From JAFDVL01 sp031371805 (GTDB lineage Bacteria; Acidobacteriota; Blastocatellia; RBC074), in NCBI GenBank assembly GCA_031371805.1, contig JANMKB010000472.1, forward strand, positions 1-14,809: DNA of 14,809 nt. The letters run 5' to 3'. This document shows, piece after piece, positions 1 through 9,300 of this stretch (positions within the stretch are counted from its first letter, which is position 1; every line of letters starts with the position of its first letter). A program made the translations under genes and the position numbers. Below the pieces are notes generated by a model that saw only the letters and a list, made by a program, of their open reading frames with translations, ran no database searches and was not told the origin of the DNA.

Positions 1-521
1 ATCACGAAGTATTGATCGAAGGAACTGTTGCCAGCGAGAACCGCGTGTGCGGCGGCATTCCACTGAGTCCTGTCAGGGTTTCCGTACTGCGGGAAATTAA
101 TCGCACGTGCAATACGTTGTTGCCTGCGGAAGAAGGTTACGAACCGCCTCCGCCTCCGCCGTATCCTTCGCGTGCGCCGTTGCCTGACACGACCCGCGAA
201 TTCAAAATACCATTCGATTTCGACAGCGATTATTTGACGCTGCACACGACGCGCATTGTCGGAGAAGCGGCAAGAATTGCGAAGATCGTGAATGCGGCTA
301 AAATCGAAGTGAAGGGCTATCGTGCGACGACGTGGTTATCAAATGGGCAGAAAATTATTGAAACCGAATCCATTGCAGAAATGCGCACCAAAAAAGTTGG
401 TGCGATTCTGAGCGGACTTGGACTCAAGACAGTGAGTGTCAGTTGGAAAAATGAACCAGAACCCTGCGACGGAGTGACTGACTCAGCCAATCGCCGTGTT
501 ACGATCAGCCTGAAAACTTAA
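1..521 (+). CDS. OmpA-like C-terminal domain protein, 5' truncated by the window edge
   Basis: The reading frame is open to the left edge (first full codon at base 3), so this is probably the end of a larger protein; a TTG at 12 is the first possible start inside the window but has no convincing ribosome binding site. The visible part has an undefined segment with two cysteines, then a proline-rich linker with six consecutive prolines (about residues 45-57 counted from the TTG), then an OmpA/MotB-like domain. The domain begins near the FDFDSDY stretch and ends with the typical NRRVTI motif near the C-terminus; the central GYRATTWLSNG segment fits the conserved core. This fold usually binds peptidoglycan in the periplasm, but many acidobacterial-type copies have other, unknown roles, and the N-terminal partner domain is not visible. 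The gene ends 29 bases before the CoA-transferase, in the same direction. The domain call is fairly sure; the function is not. Confidence 0.6.
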   Translation, partial: HEVLIEGTVASENRVCGGIPLSPVRVSVLREINRTCNTLLPAEEGYEPPPPPPYPSRAPLPDTTREFKIPFDFDSDYLTLHTTRIVGEAARIAKIVNAAKIEVKGYRATTWLSNGQKIIETESIAEMRTKKVGAILSGLGLKTVSVSWKNEPEPCDGVTDSANRRVTISLKT

Positions 522-550
522 ATACTTCTTCTGAAAGGCTGATTTTAATT

Positions 551-1810
551 TTGGAACAACAATCAACATCACCTCGCCCGCTCGAAGGCATCACAATTCT
601 TGATGTAACCACTGCGCTTGCAGGGCCATTTGCCACATTGATGCTGGCAGGCTTGGGCGCACGAGTTATTAAAATTGAAAATCCTGCGAGTGGCGACACC
701 TGCCGTACAAACTCACCGTATCTTGGTAAATTAGGAGCGAAACTCACGCGTGAAAACGATGACGATATTTCTATTTCGACGATTAATCGGTTACGCAACA
801 AACTTGGCATTACGCTGAATTTAAAGCATCCGCGCAGCAAAGAAATTTTTGCCGACCTGCTCAAACAAGCCGATGTCGTAGTCGAAAATTTCAGCAGCGG
901 TACGATGAATCGCCTGGGCGTAGGCTACGATTTTGCCCGGCAAATTAATCCGCGCATTGTCTATTGTTCGATCAGTGGATTTGGCAGCCACAATACGCTC
1001 AAGGAACCAAGTTCTGGCAAAGCGATGGATACGATTATTCAGGCGCTGAGCGGTGTGATGCAAACTTCGGGCGAAGCTGACGATCCTCCGCTGCGACTTG
1101 GCGTTCCATTTGCGGATTTGATTACGCCGTTGTTTGGAATTATTGGAATTCTTGCTGCGTTGCAACAACGACAGCAAACAGGCATCGGGCAGCATGTAGA
1201 TGTTTCGATGCTTGGCGTCATGACTTCGCTGGTGGCGTGTGAGCCGTTTGATTTATTGGAGCGGCTCGGCATCCCGACGAAAACCGGACAGACGGCGCCG
1301 CGTCTTGCTCCGTTTGGAGTGTATGCAGCGAGCGACGGATACATTGCGCTTTGTGCGCTCACGGACGCTTTTGTACAAGGGCTTTTCAACGCGATGGCGC
1401 GTCCCGACCTCGGAGCAGATGAACGGTTTCGCACCCGTGATCAGCGCGTCAAGCACCACAAAGAAATTGATTTGATAGTTTCGGGATGGATGATCTCGTT
1501 ATCGCAAGCGGAAATTCTCACGCGCCTGGAAGCCTTCGGAGTCCCTGCTGCTGAAGTGAGAAATCCGCAGGTTGCGGTGCGCGATCCGCTGGTAACTTCT
1601 CGTGGCGAATCTGTTCCGTTGGCGCATCCAAAATTCGGCGTCGTCGAAGATGTCTACGGCATCGGCATGCCCATTCGTTTTTCAGGAGCGACGGCTGGCT
1701 TCGATCAACCACCACCAGAAATCGGCGAACATAATCAACAAATTTACGGCGACATGCTGGGGTATTCGGCAACGCAACTTGAGGAGCTGCGTACAAAGGG
1801 AGTCGTCTGA
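551..1810 (+). CDS. CaiB/BaiF family (class III) CoA-transferase
   Basis: The 419-residue product has the length and layout of family III CoA-transferases, which move CoA between acyl-CoA and a free carboxylic acid through an aspartyl-CoA anhydride in an interlocked cytoplasmic dimer. The N-terminus shows the family opening LEGITILDVTTALAGPFATL followed by LGARVIKIENPASGD (residues 11-49). The NLKHPRSKEIFADLLKQADV stretch (90-109) and VVENFSSGTMNRLG (110-123) are also typical. The likely catalytic aspartate is D160 in the KAMDTIIQALSG motif, matching the formyl-CoA transferase active-site Asp. The GxGQHVDVSMLG segment follows near residue 210. The start is TTG, placed by the conserved N-terminus, with an AAAGG about 12 bases upstream. 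The substrate cannot be read from sequence: oxalate, carnitine, 2-hydroxyacid or succinyl-type transferases all look alike at this level. It converges on rpoC and ends before a shared terminator. Confidence 0.88.
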   Translation: MEQQSTSPRPLEGITILDVTTALAGPFATLMLAGLGARVIKIENPASGDTCRTNSPYLGKLGAKLTRENDDDISISTINRLRNKLGITLNLKHPRSKEIFADLLKQADVVVENFSSGTMNRLGVGYDFARQINPRIVYCSISGFGSHNTLKEPSSGKAMDTIIQALSGVMQTSGEADDPPLRLGVPFADLITPLFGIIGILAALQQRQQTGIGQHVDVSMLGVMTSLVACEPFDLLERLGIPTKTGQTAPRLAPFGVYAASDGYIALCALTDAFVQGLFNAMARPDLGADERFRTRDQRVKHHKEIDLIVSGWMISLSQAEILTRLEAFGVPAAEVRNPQVAVRDPLVTSRGESVPLAHPKFGVVEDVYGIGMPIRFSGATAGFDQPPPEIGEHNQQIYGDMLGYSATQLEELRTKGVV

Positions 1811-1865
1811 CGGTACAGTACAGGGAGCGGTAGCGACCTGGTCTGGCAATGAGTCACCAAGAGGC
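1811..1865. repeat. Possible dispersed extragenic repeat unit
   Basis: Just after the CoA-transferase stop, this non-coding stretch carries GGTACAGTACAGGGAGCGG followed by TAGCGACCTGG. It contains small nested inverted repeats: GTAC twice around CA, and CAGG...CCTG at 1821-1839. Its style resembles extragenic repeats I associate with some acidobacterial genomes, but only one copy is visible in this window, so repeat status is an inference. It could equally be unique spacer sequence. Confidence 0.25.
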
Positions 1866-1876
1866 CTGAGCTTTGC

Positions 1877-1922
1877 ATAAAGAAAGAGCCGCAGCAAAAT
1901 TTCGCTGCGGCTCTTTCTTTAT
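1877..1922. terminator. Bidirectional intrinsic terminator between convergent genes
   Basis: A perfect 19-bp stem (arms 1877-1895 and 1904-1922) closes an 8-base loop. The inner part of the stem is GC-rich (GAGCCGCAGC paired with GCTGCGGCTC) and the outer part is an A-rich/T-rich pair, so each strand reads a strong hairpin running into U-rich RNA. It lies 66 bases after the CoA-transferase stop and 18 bases after the rpoC stop, so it can end transcription from both sides. Confidence 0.92.
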
Positions 1923-1940
1923 TCACGGAGGGGATGCGAT

Positions 1941-4900
1941 CTAAAAGTCGTCGTCGTCATCGGCGGCGAAAGCTGGCTCTACTTCAAATGCTCCTTCCGG
2001 CTCATCAACGAATTCTTCCTCATCCTCAGCCACGTCGTCTTCTATCGGTGCTGGCGTCGAGGTTGGACGTAAACCAACCATCGCCGACATGGCCTCAAGA
2101 TAACTCTGTGTATCTTCGATTTCGTCTTCCTTGTTGACGCTTTCCGTTCCATCGGCTTCCACCTTGATATTGCGGTAAAAGCTCATGCCAGTGCCCGCCG
2201 GAATCAAACGTCCCATAATGACGTTTTCTTTCAAGCCACGCAGGTAATCTATGCGGCCTGAAATTGCGGCTTCGGTCAGCACGCGGGTGGTTTCCTGGAA
2301 GGAAGCTGCTGAAATAAATGAATCAGTTGAAAGCGAAGCCTTGGTGATGCCAAGCAACAACGGATCAGCCGTCGCCGAAACGCCATTTTCAACTTCAGCT
2401 TCAATGCGGGCATTTTCATCCTGGAAGCGGAAGCGATCAACCTGTTCTTCCAACAGAAATTCTGTATCGCCAACCTCTTTGATCCGCACCCAGCGCAGCA
2501 TCTGGCGCACGATAACTTCGATATGCTTATCGTTGATATGCACACCCTGTAAGCGATAGACTTCCTGAATCGCATTGACCAGATAGCGCTGCAGAGCCTC
2601 TGTTCCCTGCACTGCCAAAATGTCGTGTGGGTTCAGCGGGCCATCCATCAAAGGTTCGCCAGCGCGGACGCGGTCGCCTTCCTGAACGTTGATATGGGTT
2701 CCGCGTGGAATTCCATATTCCCGCTCTTCGCTATTTTCACCAACCACGATGACTTTTTGCGAGCCTTTGGTGATGGAACCAAATTTGATGATGCCATCAA
2801 TTTCCGCCATCACCGCAGTTTCACGCGGACGGCGCGCCTCAAAGAGTTCGACGATGCGCGGAAGACCACCAACGATGTCTTTCGTCTTGGCAGATTCACG
2901 CGGTGTTTTCGCCAGTAAATCGCCCGGCTTCACTTCGTCATCACGACCAACCATCAGGTTAGCGCGAATTGGCATGGGATAATTTTTCAAAACCTTGCCG
3001 GCTTCGTTTCTGATTTCAATGCGCGGTTGCCGTTTTTCGTTGGTCGAATCCATCACGATCATGCGGGACAAACCAGTAGTTTCGTCCATGTCTTCGTGGA
3101 CGGTCTCGCCTTCGATCAAATCTTTCCAATGAATATGACCACCGACTTCGGTCAAAATTACCCGCGAGTAAGGGTCCCATTCGGCAACTTTTTCGCCTTC
3201 TTCAACCCGTCCGCCATCAACATAATTGATGACCGCACCGTAGGCGATGGGGTAACGATCTACTTCACGACCACGATCATCAATGATGACAACCGAGCCG
3301 TTGCGATTCATCGCGACGATCTTACCTTCGCGGTTAATCAGCGTCGTGAGGTCATCGTATTTGACAGTTCCCGCCGTGCGCGCTTCATGTGAGTTTTGGT
3401 CAGCGACTCTGGTTGCCGTCCCGCCGATGTGGAAGGTACGCATCGTAAGCTGCGTGCCCGGCTCACCGATTGACTGCGCCGCGATCACCCCAACCGCTTC
3501 GCCCATATCAACCATTTGTCCATTCGACAGGTTGCGACCATAACATTTCACACAGACTCCGCGCCGCGATTCGCACGTCAGCACCGAACGAATTCGCAGT
3601 CGTTCAATTCCGGCATTTTGAATTTCGGTAGCGATGTCTTCGGTGATTTCCTGACTGGTAGTAGCCAGCACCTGACCGGTGATTGGGTCCAGCACATCCT
3701 CTAAAGCTACGCGTCCCATAATACGTTCGCGCAATCCTTCGATGATATCTCCGGCTTCAATAATCGGCTCAGCCCAAATTCCTTTGATGGTGCCGCAATC
3801 GCTTTCAGAAATAATCACGTCCTGCGAAACGTCTACCAGACGACGGGTCAAATACCCTGAATCCGCAGTCTTCAGCGCTGTATCCGCCAAACCTTTACGT
3901 GCGCCGTGCGTTGAGATGAAGTACTGCAACACGTTCAAGCCTTCGCGGAAATTGGCGCGAATAGGCGTTTCGATAATTTCGCCTGACGGCTTAGCCATCA
4001 GTCCGCGCATCCCGGCAAGCTGACGAATCTGTTGCTGGTTACCACGTGCGCCGGAATCAGCCATGACGAGAATAGGATTGAGTTCTTTCAACTCTTTCTC
4101 GCGTTTGGACATTTCCTTGAACATTTCATCGGCGACCTTTTCGGTCACTTCCGACCAGATGTTGACGACTTTGTTGTAACGCTCGCCGTTGGTGATTACA
4201 CCATCTTTATATTGTTGCTCGACCTTAATCACTTCAGCATCAGCATCGCCCACAATGCGCGGTTTATTCGGCGGCGTCACCATATCGTCAACGCCGATGG
4301 AAATTCCTGCTTTAGTAGCGAACGTAAAGCCGAGCGTTTTCAACTCATCCAGCATCGTCACGGTCAATGGATGTCCGTAACGCAGGTAACAAAAACTGAC
4401 CAGACTGCCGAGACCTTTTTTCTTCATAATGCCATTGATATAAGGCATTTCTTTCGGCAGCGCGTCGTTAAAAATCACGCGTCCGACAGTGGTCTGAATC
4501 GTGCGAACCTTCCCCTCCTGGACAGTCGCTTTAATGATGTCCTGTGAGTCGCGTTCACTTTCGAGATTAATGAATTCGCCCGTGAAACGAAGGCGAATCC
4601 GGGTTTGCGTCGTGACTTCTTTCGCATCAAGCGCCAGCAGCACATCGTCAGTACTGGAAAATGCGCGGCCTTCACCTTTGGCTCCATCAGCCGCAAGCGT
4701 CAGGTAATAACAGCCCAACACGATGTCTTGGGTAGGAACGGCGATTGGCTGGCCAGAGGCTGGCGATAAAATATTATTCGAAGCCAGCATCAGAACACTT
4801 GCTTCAATTTGCGCTTCGGGCGAAAGCGGAATATGAACCGCCATTTGATCGCCGTCAAAATCTGCATTGAAAGCAGTACACACGAGCGGGTGAATCTTGA

Positions 4901-6257
4901 TCGCTTTGCCTTCGACGAGGACAGGCTCAAAGGCCTGAATGCCTAAGCGATGCAGCGTTGGCGCACGGTTGAGCAGCACAGGATGATCTTTGATAACTTT
5001 TTCCAGAATATCCCATACGACCTCTTCCTGGCGTTCGACTAATTCTTTGGCCTGCTTGATCGTAGCGGCGTGATTTTCAGCCTCAAGTCGGTTGTAAATA
5101 AACGGCTTGAAAAGTTCCAACGCCATTTTCTTCGGCAAACCGCATTGATGCAGTTTTAATTCAGGGCCGACGACGATGACGGAACGACCGGAATAATCTA
5201 CGCGTTTACCAAGCAGATTCTGGCGGAAACGTCCCTGTTTGCCTTTGAGCGTATCGGACAAAGATTTCAGCGGACGATTGTTCACACCACGCAGCACGCG
5301 CCCACGACGACCATTATCGAATAACGCGTCAACGGCTTCCTGAAGCATGCGCTTTTCGTTGCGCACGATGACTTCAGGCGCTTTCAATTCAATCAGCTTC
5401 GACAAACGATTATTGCGATTGATTACGCGGCGATACAGATCATTCAAATCCGAAGTCGCAAAGCGTCCGCCGTCCAGCGGCACGAGTGGGCGCAGTTCCG
5501 GCGGAATAACCGGAATCACATCCAGGATCATCCACTCCGGCTTGTTACCGGATTTACGGAATGATTCCACGACCTTCAGACGTTTGGAATACTTGAGCTT
5601 CTTTTGCTGGCTCGTCTCCGTCTTCATTCTTTCGCGGAGGTCTTCCGACAACTCGGCGATTTCCGCTCTGGACAACAAAATCTTGATCGCTTCAGCACCC
5701 ATTCGCGCTACTTCGCTATTGAATTTACCAGGAAATTCCTGGATCAACTGGCGATAGCGATCATCAGCAATCAGTTCGCGTTCTTTCAGTGGCAGGCCAA
5801 GCTCTTCAAGTTCTTTGGCATCCGCAATGACGATATAGCTTTCAAAATAAAGTACTTTTTCAAGCTCGCGCAGCGGAATATCCAGCAGATGCCCGATGCG
5901 TGACGGCAGGCCTTTGAAAAACCACACGTGCGAGCAGGGGCTGGCAAGTTCGATATGCCCCATGCGTTCGCGGCGCACTTTAGCCTGCGTGACTTCCACG
6001 CCGCACTTGTCGCAGACGACGCCCCGATGTTTCATGCGCTTGTACTTACCGCACAGGCATTCCCAATCGGTGACTGGCCCGAAGATGCGCGCACAGAACA
6101 ACCCGTCGCGCTCCGGCTTAAAAGTCCGATAATTGATTGTTTCCGGTTTGGTCACATGCCCATGCGACCAGGAACGGATTTTTTCTGGCGAAGCAAGACT
6201 AATGCGAATCGCTTCAAGATGCGGTGTAGCCGCTTTTTCTCCAGTTAATCTATACAT
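1941..6257 (-). CDS. rpoC: DNA-directed RNA polymerase subunit beta'
   Basis: The 1438-residue product is the beta' subunit, which forms the clamp and carries the catalytic magnesium site. The N-terminal zinc site is C67, C69, C82 and C85. The absolutely conserved NADFDGDQ motif gives the metal-binding D466, D468 and D470. The bridge helix lies around 784-812 (ADTALKTADSGYLTRRLVDV). The second zinc site is C821, C895, C902 and C905. The trigger loop follows, with IGEPGTQLTMRTFHIGG at about 930-946. After the conserved GTGMSFYRNI segment the protein continues into a strongly acidic tail: the last 35 residues hold 18 Asp/Glu and no Lys/Arg, ending in five aspartates and a phenylalanine. The start is ATG, preceded by GGAGA a few bases upstream. 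It is the last gene of the operon, 92 bases after rpoB, and ends in TAG just before the shared terminator. All catalytic residues appear intact. Confidence 0.99.
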   Translation of the reverse strand: MYRLTGEKAATPHLEAIRISLASPEKIRSWSHGHVTKPETINYRTFKPERDGLFCARIFGPVTDWECLCGKYKRMKHRGVVCDKCGVEVTQAKVRRERMGHIELASPCSHVWFFKGLPSRIGHLLDIPLRELEKVLYFESYIVIADAKELEELGLPLKERELIADDRYRQLIQEFPGKFNSEVARMGAEAIKILLSRAEIAELSEDLRERMKTETSQQKKLKYSKRLKVVESFRKSGNKPEWMILDVIPVIPPELRPLVPLDGGRFATSDLNDLYRRVINRNNRLSKLIELKAPEVIVRNEKRMLQEAVDALFDNGRRGRVLRGVNNRPLKSLSDTLKGKQGRFRQNLLGKRVDYSGRSVIVVGPELKLHQCGLPKKMALELFKPFIYNRLEAENHAATIKQAKELVERQEEVVWDILEKVIKDHPVLLNRAPTLHRLGIQAFEPVLVEGKAIKIHPLVCTAFNADFDGDQMAVHIPLSPEAQIEASVLMLASNNILSPASGQPIAVPTQDIVLGCYYLTLAADGAKGEGRAFSSTDDVLLALDAKEVTTQTRIRLRFTGEFINLESERDSQDIIKATVQEGKVRTIQTTVGRVIFNDALPKEMPYINGIMKKKGLGSLVSFCYLRYGHPLTVTMLDELKTLGFTFATKAGISIGVDDMVTPPNKPRIVGDADAEVIKVEQQYKDGVITNGERYNKVVNIWSEVTEKVADEMFKEMSKREKELKELNPILVMADSGARGNQQQIRQLAGMRGLMAKPSGEIIETPIRANFREGLNVLQYFISTHGARKGLADTALKTADSGYLTRRLVDVSQDVIISESDCGTIKGIWAEPIIEAGDIIEGLRERIMGRVALEDVLDPITGQVLATTSQEITEDIATEIQNAGIERLRIRSVLTCESRRGVCVKCYGRNLSNGQMVDMGEAVGVIAAQSIGEPGTQLTMRTFHIGGTATRVADQNSHEARTAGTVKYDDLTTLINREGKIVAMNRNGSVVIIDDRGREVDRYPIAYGAVINYVDGGRVEEGEKVAEWDPYSRVILTEVGGHIHWKDLIEGETVHEDMDETTGLSRMIVMDSTNEKRQPRIEIRNEAGKVLKNYPMPIRANLMVGRDDEVKPGDLLAKTPRESAKTKDIVGGLPRIVELFEARRPRETAVMAEIDGIIKFGSITKGSQKVIVVGENSEEREYGIPRGTHINVQEGDRVRAGEPLMDGPLNPHDILAVQGTEALQRYLVNAIQEVYRLQGVHINDKHIEVIVRQMLRWVRIKEVGDTEFLLEEQVDRFRFQDENARIEAEVENGVSATADPLLLGITKASLSTDSFISAASFQETTRVLTEAAISGRIDYLRGLKENVIMGRLIPAGTGMSFYRNIKVEADGTESVNKEDEIEDTQSYLEAMSAMVGLRPTSTPAPIEDDVAEDEEEFVDEPEGAFEVEPAFAADDDDDF

Positions 6258-6271
6258 ATTTCTCCGTTGTC

Positions 6272-6340
6272 GAATTCGGAATTCGGAAGTCAGAATTCGG
6301 AAGGGAAACCGAAGGCTCCTGACTTCCGAATTCTGACTCC
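6272..6340. repeat. Inverted heptanucleotide repeat array between rpoB and rpoC
   Basis: On the plus strand, five successive 7-base units start at 6272: GAATTCG, GAATTCG, GAAGTCA, GAATTCG, GAAGGGA. On the minus strand, reading from 6340 downward, four units follow the same rule: GGAGTCA, GAATTCG, GAAGTCA, GGAGCCT. The two half-arrays face each other and can fold: 6289-6303 pairs perfectly over 15 bp with 6323-6337 around a 19-base loop. It fills most of the 92-base rpoB-rpoC spacer. It looks like the short tandemly repeated repetitive (STRR) type of heptad arrays known from cyanobacteria. No run of U follows the hairpin in the direction of transcription, so it is not a classic terminator. Confidence 0.75.
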
Positions 6341-6349
6341 TTTATGTTT

Positions 6350-9300
6350 CTACGCTTCTGCTGTTTCGCGTTGCCTTAATTCCACATCGAGACACAGCGA
6401 TTGCAATTCGCGGATCAGCACGTTGAATGATTCCGGCAAGCCTGGCTCAAAGTCTGTTTCGCCTTTGACAATTGCCTCGTAAATTTTCGAGCGTCCTGTT
6501 ACGTCATCAGACTTCGCCGTTAAGAGTTCCTGCAACGTATGCGCCGCTCCATAAGCCTGCAACGCCCAGCATTCCATTTCACCGAAACGCTGACCGCCAA
6601 ATTGCGCTTTACCACCGAGCGGCTGTTGCGTAATTAAGCTGTATGGTCCAATAGAACGAGCGTGAATCTTATCGTCCACCAGATGCGAGAGTTTGAGCAT
6701 ATAGATGTAACCAACGCTCACCTTTTGCTCAAATACTTCACCGGTCATACCATCAAAGAGCGCCGTCTTACCCGATTCGTTGATCATATCGGGATAGCCT
6801 TCGCTGGTTAACTGGTCAGCCGCCTGCCGCAGGAAACGCTTGATTTCAGATTCCGCCGCACCGTCAAAAACTGGTGTCGCGAATTTCATCCCAAGCACAT
6901 TGGCAGCCCAGCCCAAATGGGTTTCAAGAATCTGACCGACGTTCATGCGCGAGGGGACACCCAGCGGATTGAGCACGATCTCAACCGGCGTGCCATCGGG
7001 CAGGTACGGCAAATCTTCTTCAGGAAGAATACGTGCAATCACACCTTTGTTACCGTGACGACCAGCCATCTTATCGCCCACCGAAAGCTTGCGCTTCATG
7101 GCGATGAAGACTTTGACCATCTTGATCACGCCGGGCATTAACTCATCACCCTTTTTGAGCTTGTCAACTTTGTCCTTGAACAGATGATCGAGAATTGCGA
7201 TTTGCCGATCAGTCCGTTGTTCGAGGTCTTTAATTTCAGCCCCAACATCAGAACGTGCGCCAGCGACCACCGCTTTCTTGAGGGCGGCAAATTCAAACTC
7301 CTGCAAAATTTCGCGCGTGAGCTTGGTTCCCTTTTCCGCGTACACTTTGCGGTTATGAACTAAGTCTTCTTCGAGCTTGCGACCTTCCAGCAGTTCGTAA
7401 ACTCGTTTGTTGCGCTCTTCGTGCAAAATACGAATTTCGTCATTGAGATTTTTAAGCAGCTTTTCCTCTTCTGCCGACTCAATTGCCATACTGCGTGCGT
7501 CTTTGTCAGCGCCTTTACGAGTAAAGACTTTGACATCAACAACAGTTCCCTCAATCCCTGGCGGGCAGGTCAACGAAGCATCGCGGACATCGCCGGCTTT
7601 TTCACCGAAAATAGCCCGTAACAATTTTTCTTCAGCCGTTAGTTGTGTTTCACCTTTTGGCGTCACTTTACCAACCAGAATTGAGCTTGGCTTGACATAA
7701 GCGCCGATGCGGATGATTCCGCTTTCGTCAAGATCACGCAGCGCCGCTTCACCAACGTTGGGAATATCGCGAGTAATTTCTTCTGGTCCCAGCTTGGTAT
7801 CGCGGGCTTCGATTTCCAACTCTTCGACGTGAATCGAAGTGTAGTAATCGTTCTTGACCATCTTTTCAGAGATCAAAATCGCGTCCTCGAAGTTGTAACC
7901 GCGCCACGGCATAAACGCGACCAGAACGTTACGACCCAGCGCGAGTTCGCCGCCTTCGGTACAAGGCCCGTCAGCAATAACTTCGCCTTTCACTACTCGA
8001 TCACCTTTGCGCACAATTGGCTTTTGATTGATGCAGGTATTTTGATTCGAGCGTTTGAATTTGATGAGCGGGTAAATGTCCGCCGTCACTTCGCGTGAAA
8101 GTGTTCCGTCAACGTTGTGATCAGCCTTGATGATGATGCGTTCAGAGTCAACGACATCAACGACTCCATCGCGTCGTGCAATGACGACCGCGCCGGAATC
8201 CTGCGCCGTAACTTTTTCCATCCCCGTTCCAATGTAAGGAGCCTGTGCACGCAGCAATGGAACAGCCTGACGTTGCATGTTCGATCCCATCAGGGCGCGG
8301 TTCGCATCGTCGTTTTCAAGGAAGGGAATTAATGATGCCGCGACCGAAACAAGCTGTTTCGGCGAAACATCCATATATTGAATCTCGCCCCGCAACGAAA
8401 CGATGAATTCACCGGCCTGCCGAGCGTTAACGCGTTCACCCACGATGTGACCGTTTTTATCCAACTCAATATTGGCCTGACCAATAATGTATTTGTCTTC
8501 CTCCCAAGCCGAGAGATAAAAGGGGAACGGCTCGAAATTCGCTGGCTTTTGTCCTTCGGATAATTTCTTATTGGCCTTTTCGACCACATCTTCAGGCACA
8601 TGATCGCCAGCTTTAAGCTTCGTATCGCCAGGATTATGAATCAGCACATAATCAATCACCTGACCATCTTCAACCTTGCGATAAGGCGATTCGATAAAGC
8701 CGAATTCATTGATGCGAGCAAAGCACGACAAGCTGGAAATTAAGCCAATGTTCGGCCCTTCAGGCGTTTCAATCGGACAGATGCGACCGTAGTGAGTCGT
8801 ATGCACGTCGCGGACTTCGAAGCCCGCACGTTCACGTGATAAACCACCTGGTCCAAGCGCTGACAGACGGCGCTTGTGGGTAATTTCCGACAGCGGATTC
8901 GTCTGATCCATAAACTGGGAAAGCTGTGACGAGCCAAAAAATTCACGCACCGCCGCCATCACGGGTTTCGCGTTAATCAAATCACGCGGCATCGCGGTTT
9001 GCATTTCCTGATGAATGGACATCTTCTCTTTGATCGCCCGCTCCATCCTGACCAAACCAAGTCGGAATTGATTTTCCAATAATTCGCCAACGGCACGAAC
9101 ACGACGATTGCCCAGATGATCAATGTCGTCATCGCTATAAAAAACCGTGCGACCATCAGGTAATTTTTGCTCGCCATTGACGCGCTTAAGCTTGAGAACA
9201 TAATCCAGAACATCAAAGAAATCCTGGGGCGAAAATAATAAATCGTCCAGACGTTCCCGATCAGGACGCCCCATCTTAATATTGAATTTCAAGCGTCCGA

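Noticed and set aside
1744..1926. A 60-codon minus-strand frame across the CoA-transferase end and the terminator
   Set aside because: It runs through the terminator hairpin and antisense to the CoA-transferase; its translated sequence shows no known domain.
4032..4547. A 171-codon open frame on the plus strand inside rpoC
   Set aside because: It is antisense to strongly conserved rpoC sequence, has no recognisable domain and no credible ribosome binding site; it is a shadow of the rpoC frame.
6289..6337. The 15-bp stem between rpoB and rpoC read as an intrinsic terminator
   Set aside because: No U-rich tract follows it on the minus strand, and rpoC, an essential gene, lies directly downstream; repeat origin explains the stem better.
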